From Verrucomicrobiaceae bacterium (lineage in GTDB: Bacteria > Verrucomicrobiota > Verrucomicrobiia > Verrucomicrobiales > Verrucomicrobiaceae), in assembly GCA_021298725.1 (NCBI GenBank), contig JAJTDU010000025.1:1-32769 (forward strand): a stretch of DNA of 32,769 nucleotides, written 5' to 3'. Below, piece by piece: positions 7,379-17,460 of the stretch (the first letter of the stretch is position 1; each line of letters opens with the position of its first letter). The translations under genes were made by a program, and so were the position numbers. The notes under the pieces are model-generated. The model did not search any database. It saw only the letters and a list, made by a program, of their open reading frames with translations, and was not told where the DNA came from.

Positions 7379-9226
7379 ATGAACACGCGCACCACTGTCA
7401 TCCTGTTCCTGATCGTCGCCGGGCTTGGGGCCCTCATTTTGGGTGTCGAGCGTTATTTCCCCTCCGCCCAGGAGCTGCGTGAGATCAAGCGCGGCCCTGC
7501 CCGCTTCGAAAAAGACAAAATCACACGCGTTGAGGTGTTGAACTCAGAAAACACGCCGCTCACCCTCGTACGCGACGGTGCCGCTTGGCGAATGGAAGCT
7601 CCCTTCCCAGATGTCGCGGACCCACAGCATGTCGCCGCTCTCATCCTCACCCTGGATGGGGTGGAGTGGGTGGAGCGCATCCACCGCGAGGAGTTTGACG
7701 ATAGCGAATGGCAGAAGACCGGCCTCGACAAGCCGCGCCACAAAGTTCGGCTATTTGCGGGAGACAACGTGGTTCATGAGTCTTGGTTTGGCTCTCGAGC
7801 CGTCATCGAAAACAACTACTACATGGGGGTTCCTGGAAAGCTCGGCGAGGAACCGGCTTGGTACCTGGCCAAGAGTGAAGCTCCGCTGGTCCTGCAGATT
7901 CCCACCGCGACCTGGCGTGATCCCAAGCTCCTCCGCCTGCCTGCCGAGGTCATCACTGGGATTACTCTCACTCAGGCCTCCGGCCAGATCGTCCTCGCGC
8001 GTGAAAATGAGCATGCCCCTTGGAGTTTGGAAAAACCCCTCAGAACTCGTGGCAGCAAAGAGCGCATCACCGAACTGCTCTCCACCCTTCTGAACATCGA
8101 AGTCACCGAGGCCAAGGACGCCACGGCCTCAAGCAGCAACCCCGCAAAGACCGACGCTGCGGACATGCCTGCGGACGAAATCAAGATCGTCATCACCTCC
8201 AAGCCACGTGACAAAAGCTACGAGATCACCCTGAAAAAGCCTGCCGATGACAAGCAGACCAACACCACCGCCATCGCAGCTTGGCGAAAGCCCGTCTTCA
8301 CCGTCGCCGCGAAGAATCTCGCCAGCCTCTGGGTGCAACCCAACAACCTGCGTGACCACCTCCTGGCCCAGATCGACGGTGAGCGCCTCGAATTCCTCAC
8401 CCTCAACAGCAAGGCGCATCCCGAGGTCAGCCTGCGCAACGAAGGCGGCTCCTGGTACCTGCTGCGCCACGGCAACTGGGACCCTGCCAATGGCGAGCGA
8501 ATCGCCCGCGCTCTCAGCGCCCTCAACACCCACGAGATCCTCCAATTTACCGCCGATACCGCTGCCGATTTGACCCCTTACGGGCTTGATGCTCCCTTCC
8601 AAACCATCACCTGGACTCCCTCACGCGAAAAGCCCGTGAAACTCATGTTTGGCCAAAATGCGCAGAGCACCCAATTCTTTGCCAAATACGAGCATGAACC
8701 CTTCATCTACCGCATTGACGCCTCCCTGCTCCCTTCCCTGCCGACCGATGGCATTAAATGGAAAGGCCTGGGTGCCCTGCGCTTTACCACCTTTGCCCTG
8801 CGTCGGCTCAGCCTCGCACTGGGAGCCAACACGCCCATCATCCTCGAATACAACCCCGTCTCCGCCGAATGGAAAGCCACGCGTGGAGGACGCGATGTCA
8901 GCGACGAGATCGATCGCGTAAAAGCCGACCAACTCGCCGGCAATCTCGCCAAATTCACCGTCCAGGACTGGGCGGTGGACCGCAGTGCCGCCATCGAAGC
9001 GCTCAAAACCCCTTTCCTCACGATCCAGATCGTCCTCGGCGAACCAGGGCGCAGCGACGGCCCGGTGCGCGAGGTTGAAATCCTCTTCTCACCCACGCAG
9101 CCAAACGCCACCACCGCTTTCTATTTCGGCCAAGTCAAAGGTGATCCCGACATCTTCTACATGACCCGCAACGGCCTGCTACAAATCGCTGGCAGCGACA
9201 TATTCAAGCCGAAGCAGGTGAAGTGA
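7379..9226 (+). CDS. DUF4340 domain-containing protein, last gene of the ABC operon
   Basis: 615-residue protein anchored by one N-terminal helix (about 5-24, 'TVILFLIVAGLGALILGVERYF'). DUF4340 segments are recognisable in 'ITRVEVLNSENTPLTLVRDGAAWRM' and 'HKVRLFAGD...ESWFGSRAVIENNYYMGVPGK' and recur in the C-terminal half ('VSLRNEGGSWYLLRHGNWDPANGERIARALSALNTHEIL'), so it probably has two or more repeats of the fold. Its function is unknown. It regularly follows GldG-like genes and is presumably an extracytoplasmic component of the same complex. No terminator is evident in the 150 bases after its stop. Confidence 0.85.
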   Translation: MNTRTTVILFLIVAGLGALILGVERYFPSAQELREIKRGPARFEKDKITRVEVLNSENTPLTLVRDGAAWRMEAPFPDVADPQHVAALILTLDGVEWVERIHREEFDDSEWQKTGLDKPRHKVRLFAGDNVVHESWFGSRAVIENNYYMGVPGKLGEEPAWYLAKSEAPLVLQIPTATWRDPKLLRLPAEVITGITLTQASGQIVLARENEHAPWSLEKPLRTRGSKERITELLSTLLNIEVTEAKDATASSSNPAKTDAADMPADEIKIVITSKPRDKSYEITLKKPADDKQTNTTAIAAWRKPVFTVAAKNLASLWVQPNNLRDHLLAQIDGERLEFLTLNSKAHPEVSLRNEGGSWYLLRHGNWDPANGERIARALSALNTHEILQFTADTAADLTPYGLDAPFQTITWTPSREKPVKLMFGQNAQSTQFFAKYEHEPFIYRIDASLLPSLPTDGIKWKGLGALRFTTFALRRLSLALGANTPIILEYNPVSAEWKATRGGRDVSDEIDRVKADQLAGNLAKFTVQDWAVDRSAAIEALKTPFLTIQIVLGEPGRSDGPVREVEILFSPTQPNATTAFYFGQVKGDPDIFYMTRNGLLQIAGSDIFKPKQVK

Positions 9227-9377
9227 CCTGACAAGCTTTTGAAAACCTCCAGCCCTGAGAAGTCAGCGGTGAAGAGTGAGAGGTGACCTGGATGCCAGCA
9301 CTTCACGAGTTTGTTAACAGCTCGACAGCCAGTTTTCCTTGGTTGAATCCCTGCGTTGTTAAAGAGAAGAGGAGAAC

Positions 9378-9468
9378 TGGCGGTGAGGGAGGGATTCGAA
9401 CCCTCGGTAGCTGTTAAGGCTACGCATCTTTAGCAAAGATGTGCTTTCGACCACTCAGCCACCTCACC
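9378..9468 (-). tRNA. tRNA-Ser (anticodon GCU)
   Basis: Read on the minus strand, the acceptor arms GGTGAGG (9468-9462) and CCTCACC (9388-9382) pair perfectly, followed by discriminator G and an encoded CCA (9380-9378). The anticodon stem CATCT/AGATG encloses the loop TTGCTAA, with anticodon GCT at plus-strand 9432-9434, reading AGC/AGU serine codons. A long variable arm (GTAGC...GCTAC) and a GGTTCGAATCC T-loop region are typical of class II tRNA-Ser. A matching promoter lies upstream (9504-9533). Confidence 0.97.
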
Positions 9469-9503
9469 GTTGCGTTATTCTGCCGGTCGGGGCAGCGCGT
9501 TTC

Positions 9504-9533
9504 TATTTAGCGTGAAGCGTGTGAGATCGTCAA
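9504..9533 (-). promoter_or_regulatory. Predicted sigma-70 promoter of tRNA-Ser
   Basis: On the minus strand, TTGACG (9533-9528) is followed after 18 bases by TAAATA (9509-9504), or after 17 bases by CTAAAT. The predicted start near 9497 lies about 30 bases before the mature tRNA 5' end. The -35 hexamer is identical to those of the sucC and bamD-like promoters in this window. Confidence 0.55.
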
Positions 9534-9564
9534 ACGAAATGTCATGCTCGCTCACATCTCGTTT

Positions 9565-10233
9565 TCACAGCAGGTCGGGCCGGTTCGTCCGCGTGCGCTC
9601 CAAAGCCTGCTGCTCCCGCCATGCGGCAATCTTGGCGTGATTACCGCTTAACAGCATGTCTGGCACCTTCAGGCCGCGATACTCGGCCGGTTTCGTGTAC
9701 TGCGGCGCTTCCAGCAGGCCGCTGGTGCCGAAGCTCTCCTCCACCGCGCTCATCTCATCGCCCAACACACCAGGCAGTAGGCGCACGATGGCATCCATCA
9801 CCACCACGGCGGCGATGGCTCCGTTGGTGAGCACATAGTCGCCCAGACTGATCTCTTCATCCACCCACTGCTCAATGATGCGGTGGTCGATGCCCTCGTA
9901 GTGGCCGGAGAGGAAAATCAGATGCGATTCGGCGGACAAACGGCGTGCGGTGGCCTGATCGAAACGCTTGCCTGCGGGTGAGAGGTAAATGATGCGCGCC
10001 TCCGGTGTATCCAGGCGGTCCAGCGTTTCAAACACCGGCTCCGGCCGAATCACCATCCCCTGCCCGCCACCGTAAGGCGTGTCATCCACATGGCGGTGTT
10101 TACCGAGGCCCTGCTCGCGCAGATCATGCACGCGCAGGTCCAAAAGTCCCTTCTCCTGGGCGCGTCCCATCATGCTCAGGCCCATCGGCACCGAGACCAG
10201 TTCCGGGAAAAGTGTCACCACATCAATCTGCAT
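9565..10233 (-). CDS. trmD: tRNA (guanine-N1-)-methyltransferase TrmD
   Basis: Methylates G37 next to the anticodon of tRNAs using S-adenosylmethionine, preventing +1 frameshifting. The 222-residue protein has the trefoil-knot SPOUT features: N-terminus [12 protein letters not shown], '[12 protein letters not shown]', '[12 protein letters not shown]', '[11 protein letters not shown]' and '[21 protein letters not shown]'. The last two supply the Arg and Asp expected for catalysis at the same 14-residue spacing as in E. coli. The usual 'LTGGE' is LTNGA here. The C-terminal tail after 'RTNRPDLL' is shorter than in E. coli. ATG 10233 was chosen because it begins at the conserved [11 protein letters not shown]; a start 39 bases upstream adds unrelated residues. 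The usual neighbours rpsP, rimM and rplS are absent. It is divergent from sucC. Confidence 0.95.
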   Translation of the reverse strand: MQIDVVTLFPELVSVPMGLSMMGRAQEKGLLDLRVHDLREQGLGKHRHVDDTPYGGGQGMVIRPEPVFETLDRLDTPEARIIYLSPAGKRFDQATARRLSAESHLIFLSGHYEGIDHRIIEQWVDEEISLGDYVLTNGAIAAVVVMDAIVRLLPGVLGDEMSAVEESFGTSGLLEAPQYTKPAEYRGLKVPDMLLSGNHAKIAAWREQQALERTRTNRPDLL

Positions 10234-10302
10234 ACCAGCGCTATGCCGCAGCCTTTTCAGCACGGCAAGCACGGCATTCTTTCCTTCACCGGGGAATGCG
10301 CC

Positions 10303-10330
10303 TTGACGCTTCGGGTCGTGCCCCTACTAT
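10303..10330 (+). promoter_or_regulatory. Predicted sigma-70 promoter of sucC
   Basis: TTGACG (10303-10308), a 16-base spacer and TACTAT (10325-10330) lie in the 122-base divergent gap between trmD and sucC. The predicted start near 10337 gives a C-rich leader of about 19 nucleotides without a Shine-Dalgarno sequence before ATG 10356. Confidence 0.6.
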
Positions 10331-10355
10331 CGCGGCTCGCCCCCCATTTTCCCCC

Positions 10356-11543
10356 ATGAACATCCACGAGTACCAAGCCAAGCAACTGTTTGAAAAATTC
10401 GGCGTCGCCAGCCCCAGAGGGATCGTCGCCAGCACGGCGGAAGAAGCCGGCAAGGCTGCGCGTGAGATCGGTGGCCCGGGCCTCGTGGTGAAAGCCCAAG
10501 TACATGCCGGTGGTCGTGGCAAAGGCACCTTCAAGAACGGTTTCAAAGGCGGTGTGCATGTGGTGGACACACCTGAGCAAGCGGAAGAAATCGCCGGCCA
10601 AATGCTCGGTCAGACTCTCGTCACGCACCAAACCGGCCCCGAGGGCAAACTGGTGAGCAAGGTGCTCATCGCCAAAGCGGTGGACATCACCAAGGAATAC
10701 TACTTCGCCATCCTGTTTGACCGTGTGAGCAGCAACCACGCCATCATCGCTTCCACCGAAGGCGGCATGAACATCGAGGAAGTGGCCGAAAAGACTCCCG
10801 AGAAGATCACCAAGGAGTTCATCAACCCCGCCCTCGGCCTGCAGCCTTACCAATGCCGCAAAGTCGCCGCCTCGCTGGGCCTCCAGGGGCCGCTGGCCAA
10901 TCAGGCGGTGAAACTCTTCTCCGCGCTCTGGAATCTCTACCTCAAGGCCGACTGCTCCCTCGTGGAGATCAATCCCCTCGCCATCACCACCGACGGCCAA
11001 GTCGTGGCACTCGACGCGAAGTTCAATTTCGACGACAACGCTCTATACCGCCAAAAGGACGTCACCGCCATGCGTGACACGACCGAAGAAGACCCGCGCG
11101 AAGTCGCCGCCAGCGAGTTTGGCCTCAACTACATCGGCCTGGACGGCAACATCGCCTGCCTCGTCAACGGCGCAGGCCTCGCCATGTCCACCATGGACAT
11201 CATCAAATTCCACGGTGGCGAACCTGCCAACTTCCTCGACGTCGGCGGCGGTGCAACGAAGGAACAGGTCACTGCGGCCTTCAAAATCATCCTCGGAGAT
11301 CCGAAGGTTGAAGGCATCTTGGTGAACATTTTCGGCGGCATCATGGACTGCGACATCATTGCCAACGGCATCATCGCCGCCGCGAAAGAAGTGTCCCTGA
11401 CGATACCACTCGTCGTCCGCCTCGAAGGCAACAATGTCGAAGCCGGCAAGGCCACCCTAGCCGCAAGCGGCCTGAAGATCACCAGCGCCAGCGACCTGAC
11501 CGACGCCGCGCAAAAGATCGTGGCAGCAGTGAAGGCGGCATAA
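10356..11543 (+). CDS. sucC: Succinyl-CoA synthetase (ADP-forming) beta subunit
   Basis: TCA-cycle enzyme subunit that, with SucD, converts succinyl-CoA plus ADP and phosphate to succinate, CoA and ATP. The 395-residue protein aligns end to end with E. coli SucC: start [19 protein letters not shown]-grasp segment [13 protein letters not shown], '[14 protein letters not shown]', '[10 protein letters not shown]', '[21 protein letters not shown]', '[19 protein letters not shown]', '[10 protein letters not shown]' and '[12 protein letters not shown]'. There is a small insertion after the HAGGRGK loop. ATG 10356 is at the conserved N-terminus. sucD, normally immediately downstream, is absent; instead there are 418 bases without a recognisable gene and then a convergent gene. 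Confidence 0.96.
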   Translation: MNIHEYQAKQLFEKFGVASPRGIVASTAEEAGKAAREIGGPGLVVKAQVHAGGRGKGTFKNGFKGGVHVVDTPEQAEEIAGQMLGQTLVTHQTGPEGKLVSKVLIAKAVDITKEYYFAILFDRVSSNHAIIASTEGGMNIEEVAEKTPEKITKEFINPALGLQPYQCRKVAASLGLQGPLANQAVKLFSALWNLYLKADCSLVEINPLAITTDGQVVALDAKFNFDDNALYRQKDVTAMRDTTEEDPREVAASEFGLNYIGLDGNIACLVNGAGLAMSTMDIIKFHGGEPANFLDVGGGATKEQVTAAFKIILGDPKVEGILVNIFGGIMDCDIIANGIIAAAKEVSLTIPLVVRLEGNNVEAGKATLAASGLKITSASDLTDAAQKIVAAVKAA

Positions 11544-11900
11544 AAAGGAAAAGTGATGAATGATGTGTTATGGCGGCCGTCAGCGGCCCCATACACTCAT
11601 TTGAAGATTTTCAGTGCTGAATGAAAGCGCGTGAAGTGAGGCTCTTGTTCAACAGCAACGCCGCTGCGCCGCTACCCAGAGCTGAAACTTTGAACTGTCG
11701 AACCAAGTCCGTGCAAGATCAGAATCCCGTGCACATCCAAGACGTCTGGGAGACGAAGATGGTGTCCTGGCAGAGTCGCCTGACAATCTAGCGCCCCTGT
11801 TCCTTGAAGTTGTAGTCGATGAAAAGGAAATGGAAGCGGCGATTGAATCCGCATCTGCGGGCATCACCCTTTTGTTTGGCTGCGCGGTGAGCTTTGGCAT
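11544..11900 (+). other. Intergenic stretch without a recognisable gene
   Basis: Between the sucC stop and the terminator of the convergent DUF1080 gene I recognise no gene. A 14-base hairpin GGCCG-TCAG-CGGCC (11575-11588) lacks a T-tract. A plus-strand frame without ATG (about 11686-11961) reads protein-like in places ('APLFLEVVVDEKEMEAAIESA'), but it has no start and reads through the minus-strand terminator. It may be a gene remnant or chance. Confidence 0.5.
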
Positions 11901-11934
11901 AAAAAAATCTGCCAGACAGCAAGTCTGGCAGATT
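11901..11934 (-). terminator. Intrinsic terminator of the double-DUF1080 gene
   Basis: A perfect 12-base inverted repeat, AATCTGCCAGAC (11906-11917) and its complement (11923-11934), encloses a 5-base loop. On the minus strand it is followed by seven T residues (plus-strand A-run 11901-11907). It lies 28 bases after the stop codon of the minus-strand gene at 11962. Confidence 0.9.
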
Positions 11935-11961
11935 GAGATCACTCGATGTCGAAGCACCTAA

Positions 11962-13398
11962 CTACAGCTTCTTCACCTTAAAGCTGCGGAAGGCTACCGG
12001 ATCGCTGTGACCAGCAAAACCGATGAGTCCTTTCGTGCGATCCAGGCCCTTCGGAGGGTTCTTGATCTGGCTGCGATCGAAGGTGCTGATGTCGGCGTCA
12101 AGGATCTTGGTGCCGTTGAGCGTGACCTTGATCTTCTGCCCTTGAATTTCGATCTCCTGGGAGTTCCACTCGCCCACGGGGCGGAGGTAGCCGTGCTTTG
12201 CACCGACGCAGTGATAGATGCTGCCGTGGTATTGATAGGGCTCTAGGCCTTTCTTGCCAGCAGCGGCCTGCTTTTCGTTGTAGCCGTCGCTGTCGATCAC
12301 CTGGAGTTCCAGGCCGTCCGAGGCGGAGTGACCACCCAGCGGTGTGCGCAGGGCGATGCCGTTGTTGCCGGCCTTGGGCAACTTGAACTCGACGCGAATG
12401 ATGCCGTTCTCGAATTCTTCCTTGGTCAGCAGGTCACCGCCTTTGCCTTGCTTGCAGACGATGGCGCCGTCAACGACCTCGTAGTTCTCCACCGCGCCCT
12501 GCCAGTTGCTGAGGTCTTTGCCGTTGATCAGTTCGGTAAAGCCTTCCTCGGCCCAGTTACCGGCGATCTCTTTGTTCGCCTCTTCGGCGGGGATTTCGCG
12601 AACAAACACATTCTTCCACCGGATTTCGCTACCGTGGGTTTGAAGCTGGATGGGACCTTTCGCATAGACGGGATCAACCATCCAACCATTGGGCTTGGGA
12701 GCGTTGCCGTCCTTCGCCTCAACCTTGCCATAAGCCTGGTAGCCAGCCTTGCGGTTGGCAAAGAAATTTTCGAGCACGGCGTTCTTCACCACGACCTCAC
12801 CATTGAAGGTGATGGTGACGCGCTCACCGATCATCCTGATGTGGAAGGTGTTCCACTCGCCCAAGGGCTTATCCATGAGCTTGAGCGGGTTCTTGCCCTC
12901 GGGGTTCTTGTTGTTCCAAAGACCGCCGGAGCCGAAAGGTTTGCCAAGGGCGATGGCTTTTTCATCCTTTTCGGTGAAGTCCCAGATCTGCACCTGCGGG
13001 ATACCACGCAGGTAGATACCGCTGTCGCCGAGCGGGAGCATCTTGTAATCGACATACATTTCGAAGTCGCCGTAGTCCTTGTCGGTGGTGAGGTACAAGC
13101 CTTTGCCGTCGTTGACGAGTTCACCGTTCTCGACCTTCCAGTGCGCGTTGAGATGGTCGCCCTTATCGTTGCCCTTGGCATCGGTGAGGCCACCGTCGAT
13201 AGATTTCTTTTTATAGGCGTCCCGTTCCTCGGGCGTCATTTTCCAGAGGTCGGCGGGATCCTGCGTGCCCCAGCCATACCAGCCGGAAAGATTGTTGCCG
13301 TTGAACAACGCGGTGAAGCCTTCTGGCGGGGTGTTGTCGGCCGCCGAGGCCAGCGTGACCGCCGCGAACATGCAAGTGAGTGAGAGAGTGTGTTTCAT
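11962..13398 (-). CDS. Secreted protein with two DUF1080 (3-keto-disaccharide hydrolase) domains
   Basis: 478 residues with a signal peptide (MKHTLSLTCMFAAVTLASA, cleavage near residue 19-20), so exported. Two copies of the DUF1080 concanavalin-like beta-sandwich are evident. The first starts at 'PEGFTALFNGNNLSGW' (about 26) and includes a long 'GDFEMYVDYKMLPLGDSGIYLRGIPQVQIWD' stretch. The second starts at 'EEGFTELINGKDLSNWQ' (about 272) and includes 'GIIRVEFKLPKAGNNGIALRTP'. Some family members hydrolyse 3-keto-disaccharides or bind carbohydrate; the substrate here is unknown. ATG 13398 was chosen because it starts a good signal peptide. It is divergent from a TlpA-like gene 86 bases away and ends in a strong intrinsic terminator. 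Confidence 0.9.
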   Translation of the reverse strand: MKHTLSLTCMFAAVTLASAADNTPPEGFTALFNGNNLSGWYGWGTQDPADLWKMTPEERDAYKKKSIDGGLTDAKGNDKGDHLNAHWKVENGELVNDGKGLYLTTDKDYGDFEMYVDYKMLPLGDSGIYLRGIPQVQIWDFTEKDEKAIALGKPFGSGGLWNNKNPEGKNPLKLMDKPLGEWNTFHIRMIGERVTITFNGEVVVKNAVLENFFANRKAGYQAYGKVEAKDGNAPKPNGWMVDPVYAKGPIQLQTHGSEIRWKNVFVREIPAEEANKEIAGNWAEEGFTELINGKDLSNWQGAVENYEVVDGAIVCKQGKGGDLLTKEEFENGIIRVEFKLPKAGNNGIALRTPLGGHSASDGLELQVIDSDGYNEKQAAAGKKGLEPYQYHGSIYHCVGAKHGYLRPVGEWNSQEIEIQGQKIKVTLNGTKILDADISTFDRSQIKNPPKGLDRTKGLIGFAGHSDPVAFRSFKVKKL

Positions 13399-13484
13399 GG
13401 TTGAATCAGGACTCAGGAGTCGCCCGCCGTACCCGTCATCTTTCAGACAACCCAGTGAACCCGACTTTCCGCTCGACACCCGTG

Positions 13485-14441
13485 ATGAAAACGGGACGAT
13501 TCGCTGCCATGAAAGCACTGTTCCGCCTCCTGACTCTCTGCGCCGGATTTTCCTGCACGACGCTCACCGCCCAAACGCCCGAAGAATCCGCCGCTGGGGC
13601 CAAGGCGCTGCTGCAACGCCTTTTTGCGCAGGAAACGAACGCGGAGGAACTGCAAGCGCTCGTCAAAGAAGCGAACAAGGCCGGTATTCCGCGCCAGCAG
13701 ATCATCGAGGCGAAGCTCGTCTGGGGGCTGCGCCACCAGGACACGGCCTTCCTCGTGAAAATCCTGCCAGAAGTCGAAATCCTCGCTGCCAACTTTGACT
13801 CCGCCAATGCCGCATTGCTACCCAGCACTGAGGCCGCTCAAGGCTTTATCGCCTACATCAAGGCGTTGAAAGCGGGTGAGGCCAAGGACGAGGAGGGCTT
13901 CAAAAACAACATCTTGGCGGCCATCTGGCTCAATCCGCAGCAGGCACCGGTGTTTCTTCAGAGCATCGAGAAATTTCGCCGGGAGTCGAAAATGGAGAGC
14001 CTCATGGTCGATCTGAAAATCCCGCTCACGAACTCCATGGGCGAGGCCACCACGCTGCATGACCAACTCGGCGGCAAAAAAGCTCTCTTGCTGGACTTCT
14101 GGGCCTCGTGGTGCGGTCCCTGCATGAATTTGATGCCCGCGCTCAAGAAGAAGGCCGAAAAACTCTCCGCTCACGGCATCGTCGTGGCCGCGATGAACAA
14201 GGACGATGAAAACGCCGAATCCATCGCCGAACGCATCCGCAAGGAGCAGAACGCCACCCTGCCCTGGCTCGTGGAACCCCTGGACCGACCTTACAGCAAG
14301 GTCTTCGAGATCCAGTCCATCCCGCGCATGATTCTGCTCTCCCCGGAAGGCAAAGTGCTCTTCAACGGCCATCCTGAAGACCCGGCACTGTGGGTGGCGC
14401 TGAAAAAGATCGACGCCAGCATCGAAGCCCCCGCTCCTTGA
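13485..14441 (+). CDS. TlpA-like thioredoxin-fold protein, exported
   Basis: 318 residues. A signal peptide lies in the first 30 residues (ends ...TTLTAQ). An alpha-helical N-terminal half (about 31-175) precedes a thioredoxin domain of the TlpA/AhpC-TSA type with active site WASWCGPC (CGPC 210-213) and a conserved cis-Pro in 'IQSIPRMILLSPEGKVLFNG'. It probably acts in the periplasm as a thiol-disulfide oxidoreductase. ATG 13485 and ATG 13509 both leave a workable signal peptide, and neither has a Shine-Dalgarno sequence. The next gene starts 3 bases after its stop. Confidence 0.87.
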   Translation: MKTGRFAAMKALFRLLTLCAGFSCTTLTAQTPEESAAGAKALLQRLFAQETNAEELQALVKEANKAGIPRQQIIEAKLVWGLRHQDTAFLVKILPEVEILAANFDSANAALLPSTEAAQGFIAYIKALKAGEAKDEEGFKNNILAAIWLNPQQAPVFLQSIEKFRRESKMESLMVDLKIPLTNSMGEATTLHDQLGGKKALLLDFWASWCGPCMNLMPALKKKAEKLSAHGIVVAAMNKDDENAESIAERIRKEQNATLPWLVEPLDRPYSKVFEIQSIPRMILLSPEGKVLFNGHPEDPALWVALKKIDASIEAPAP

Positions 14442-14444
14442 GTA

Positions 14445-14681
14445 ATGAACGACTTCTCCACACTCCGCACCCTGCTGCGACGCCGCCTTGATCTCATCGC
14501 CGATCATGCGTTTCGAGATCGTGATGCCGCAGCTCATTTGGAAGCCTTGAAAGCCGTGTCCGAAGAAATCAGCGCGGAGCATCAAACACATCGCGCTCAA
14601 CTGCCACCACGGCTGAATCACTTTCTCACGCAGGCCAGCTTTTCGAAGGCGCTGGAATATCTCGATAGCTCGGAGGACTGA
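14445..14681 (+). CDS. Small conserved-looking hypothetical protein
   Basis: 78 residues, charged and mostly helical ('LRTLLRRRLDLIADHAFRDRDAAAHLEALKAVSEEISAEH'), with no signal peptide or membrane segment. I do not recognise the family. It is kept as real because it starts 3 bases after the TlpA-like stop, ends 18 bases before the sulfatase ATG, fills the gap exactly and has a natural amino-acid composition. It may be co-translated with its neighbours. Confidence 0.65.
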   Translation: MNDFSTLRTLLRRRLDLIADHAFRDRDAAAHLEALKAVSEEISAEHQTHRAQLPPRLNHFLTQASFSKALEYLDSSED

Positions 14682-14699
14682 GCGCGTTGAAGTCGGACC

Positions 14700-16265
14700 A
14701 TGAACCGACCTCTCTTGGCACTGCTGTGTCTCTCACTCGTCTCCGCCGCCGCTTTCGCCGCTGACAAACCGAACATCATTTTCATCCTCTGCGATGATCT
14801 CGGTCATGGCGATGTAAAATGCCTCAATCCTGAAGGCAAGATCGCCACGCCGCACATGGATCGCCTCGCCAAAGAAGGCGTGATCTTCACGGATGCGCAT
14901 TCCGGCTCCAGCGTCTGCACACCGACACGCTATGGCGTCATCACTGGCCGCTATGCCTGGCGCTCGAAGCTGCAAAGCAGCGTGCTCGGCGGTTTGAGTC
15001 CGCGTTTGATTGAGCAGGGTCGCCTAACCGTCGCCAGCATGCTCAAGGAACAAGGCTACTCGACCCACTGCGTCGGCAAATGGCATCTCGGCATGGACTG
15101 GGTGCGCAAAGGCGAGGTCACCGAACTCGGCATCGAATCAGAAGGTCAGGTGAACAACGTCGATTATACCCAGCCGATCACGAACGGGCCCACCAGCGTC
15201 GGCTTTGACACCTACTTCGGCATCAGCGCCTCACTGGACATGGTGCCGTATTGCTTCATCGAAAACGATCATGTGGTCGCGAATCCCACCGAGACGATGA
15301 AGCTCACCATGAACGGCTCGGGCGACAAAATGAGCTTCACTCGCGAAGGTCCAGGCTCCCCCGGCTTCCGTGGTGAAGATGTGCTGCCCACCTTCACGCA
15401 GCGTGCGCTCAAACTCATCCAAGATAAGAGAGGTGCCCCATTCTTCATCTACATGCCGCTGAATTCACCCCACACACCGATCCTGCCGAGCGAAAAGTGG
15501 GTTGGTAAAAGCGGCCTCAGTCTGTATGCCGATTTCGTCATGGAAACCGACGACGCCATAGGTCAGGTCATGCATGCCACGGAAGAAGCGGGAATCGCTA
15601 AAGACACGCTCATCATTGTGACGAGTGACAACGGCTGCTCCCCGCAGGCGAACTTACCCGATCTCATCGCGAAGGGGCACAACCCTAACGGCGTCATGCG
15701 CGGCCACAAGGCGGACATCTTTGATGGCGGGCATCGCGTGCCCTTCCTCGTGCGCTGGCCTGCGAAGGTCAAAGGCGGCCAGACCACGAGCCAATTGACC
15801 TGCCTCACCGATTTCACCGCCACCGTCGCCGAAATCACAGGGGTCAAACTTCCCGACAATGCCGCCGAGGACAGCTTTAGCTTCCTCCCTGCCCTGCTCG
15901 GTGATACGGGCAGTTCCGCGCGCCAGAGCATCATCCATCACTCCATCAATGGCAGCTTCGCCATTCGTGAAGGCGACTGGAAACTCGAACTCTGCGCCGG
16001 TTCCGGCGGCTGGAGCGACCCACGCCCTGGCTCTCCCGGTGAGAAGGAACTTCCCAACACCCAGCTCTACAATCTGGCTTCCGACATCGGCGAGAAAGCG
16101 AACCTTCAGGCCGACAAGCCGGAGATCGTCGCCAAGATGAGTTCACAACTCGAACAACTCGTCGCCAACGGCCGCAGCACACCTGGCGCACCGCAAAAGA
16201 ATGCTGTCGAAGTCGTCCTGCGCAAAGCCCCACCTACGGCGAAGCCTAAGAAGAAGGCGAAATGA
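14700..16265 (+). CDS. Secreted sulfatase (arylsulfatase family, formylglycine-dependent)
   Basis: 521 residues with a signal peptide ([20 protein letters not shown]) followed at once by the sulfatase start '[17 protein letters not shown]' (metal ligands D32/D33). The active-site signature is [12 protein letters not shown], with C73 expected to be converted to formylglycine. A second metal cluster lies in 'IIVTSDNGC'. Members release sulfate from sulfated polysaccharides or other sulfate esters; the specificity cannot be told. A formylglycine-generating enzyme is needed and is not in this window. The C-terminus is a Lys-rich tail. It lies 18 bases after the small gene, in the same direction as the TlpA-like gene and the TIM-barrel gene downstream. 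Confidence 0.93.
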   Translation: MNRPLLALLCLSLVSAAAFAADKPNIIFILCDDLGHGDVKCLNPEGKIATPHMDRLAKEGVIFTDAHSGSSVCTPTRYGVITGRYAWRSKLQSSVLGGLSPRLIEQGRLTVASMLKEQGYSTHCVGKWHLGMDWVRKGEVTELGIESEGQVNNVDYTQPITNGPTSVGFDTYFGISASLDMVPYCFIENDHVVANPTETMKLTMNGSGDKMSFTREGPGSPGFRGEDVLPTFTQRALKLIQDKRGAPFFIYMPLNSPHTPILPSEKWVGKSGLSLYADFVMETDDAIGQVMHATEEAGIAKDTLIIVTSDNGCSPQANLPDLIAKGHNPNGVMRGHKADIFDGGHRVPFLVRWPAKVKGGQTTSQLTCLTDFTATVAEITGVKLPDNAAEDSFSFLPALLGDTGSSARQSIIHHSINGSFAIREGDWKLELCAGSGGWSDPRPGSPGEKELPNTQLYNLASDIGEKANLQADKPEIVAKMSSQLEQLVANGRSTPGAPQKNAVEVVLRKAPPTAKPKKKAK

Positions 16266-16338
16266 TCCAACTTTTTTGGTGCGCATGAAAACGCGCCCGC
16301 TAACCTCGCCGCCTCGCTTCCCAAACCAAGCAACTACC

Positions 16339-17367
<1,029 letters not shown>

Positions 17368-17407
17368 GCTAGCCATCATCGCTCCGCGTGATGAGCCAAA
17401 CGCATTC

Positions 17408-17448
17408 GCAACGCCGCAGAGCTTCACAGCTCTGCGGCGTTGCCTTTT
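17408..17448 (+). terminator. Intrinsic terminator after the TIM-barrel gene
   Basis: A perfect 15-base inverted repeat (17408-17422 and 17429-17443; GCAACGCCGCAGAGC and its complement) has a 6-base loop TTCACA and is followed by CTTTTCC. The stem is very stable, the T-tract short. It separates the TIM-barrel gene from the L,D-transpeptidase gene starting at 17461. Confidence 0.8.
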
Positions 17449-17460
17449 CCCCTTCCCCGC

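Noticed and set aside
11575-11588. Hairpin GGCCG-TCAG-CGGCC after sucC as a terminator
   Set aside because: The stem is only 5 pairs and no T-tract follows, so it does not qualify as an intrinsic terminator.
11672-11957. Short open frames on both strands in the gap after sucC
   Set aside because: No start with context, no family resemblance, and they overlap a strong terminator; described only as a possible remnant.
12328-13383. Plus-strand open frame of about 350 codons opposite the double-DUF1080 gene
   Set aside because: Antisense to a well-supported secreted protein; its translation has no recognisable family and the terminator and signal peptide fit the minus strand.
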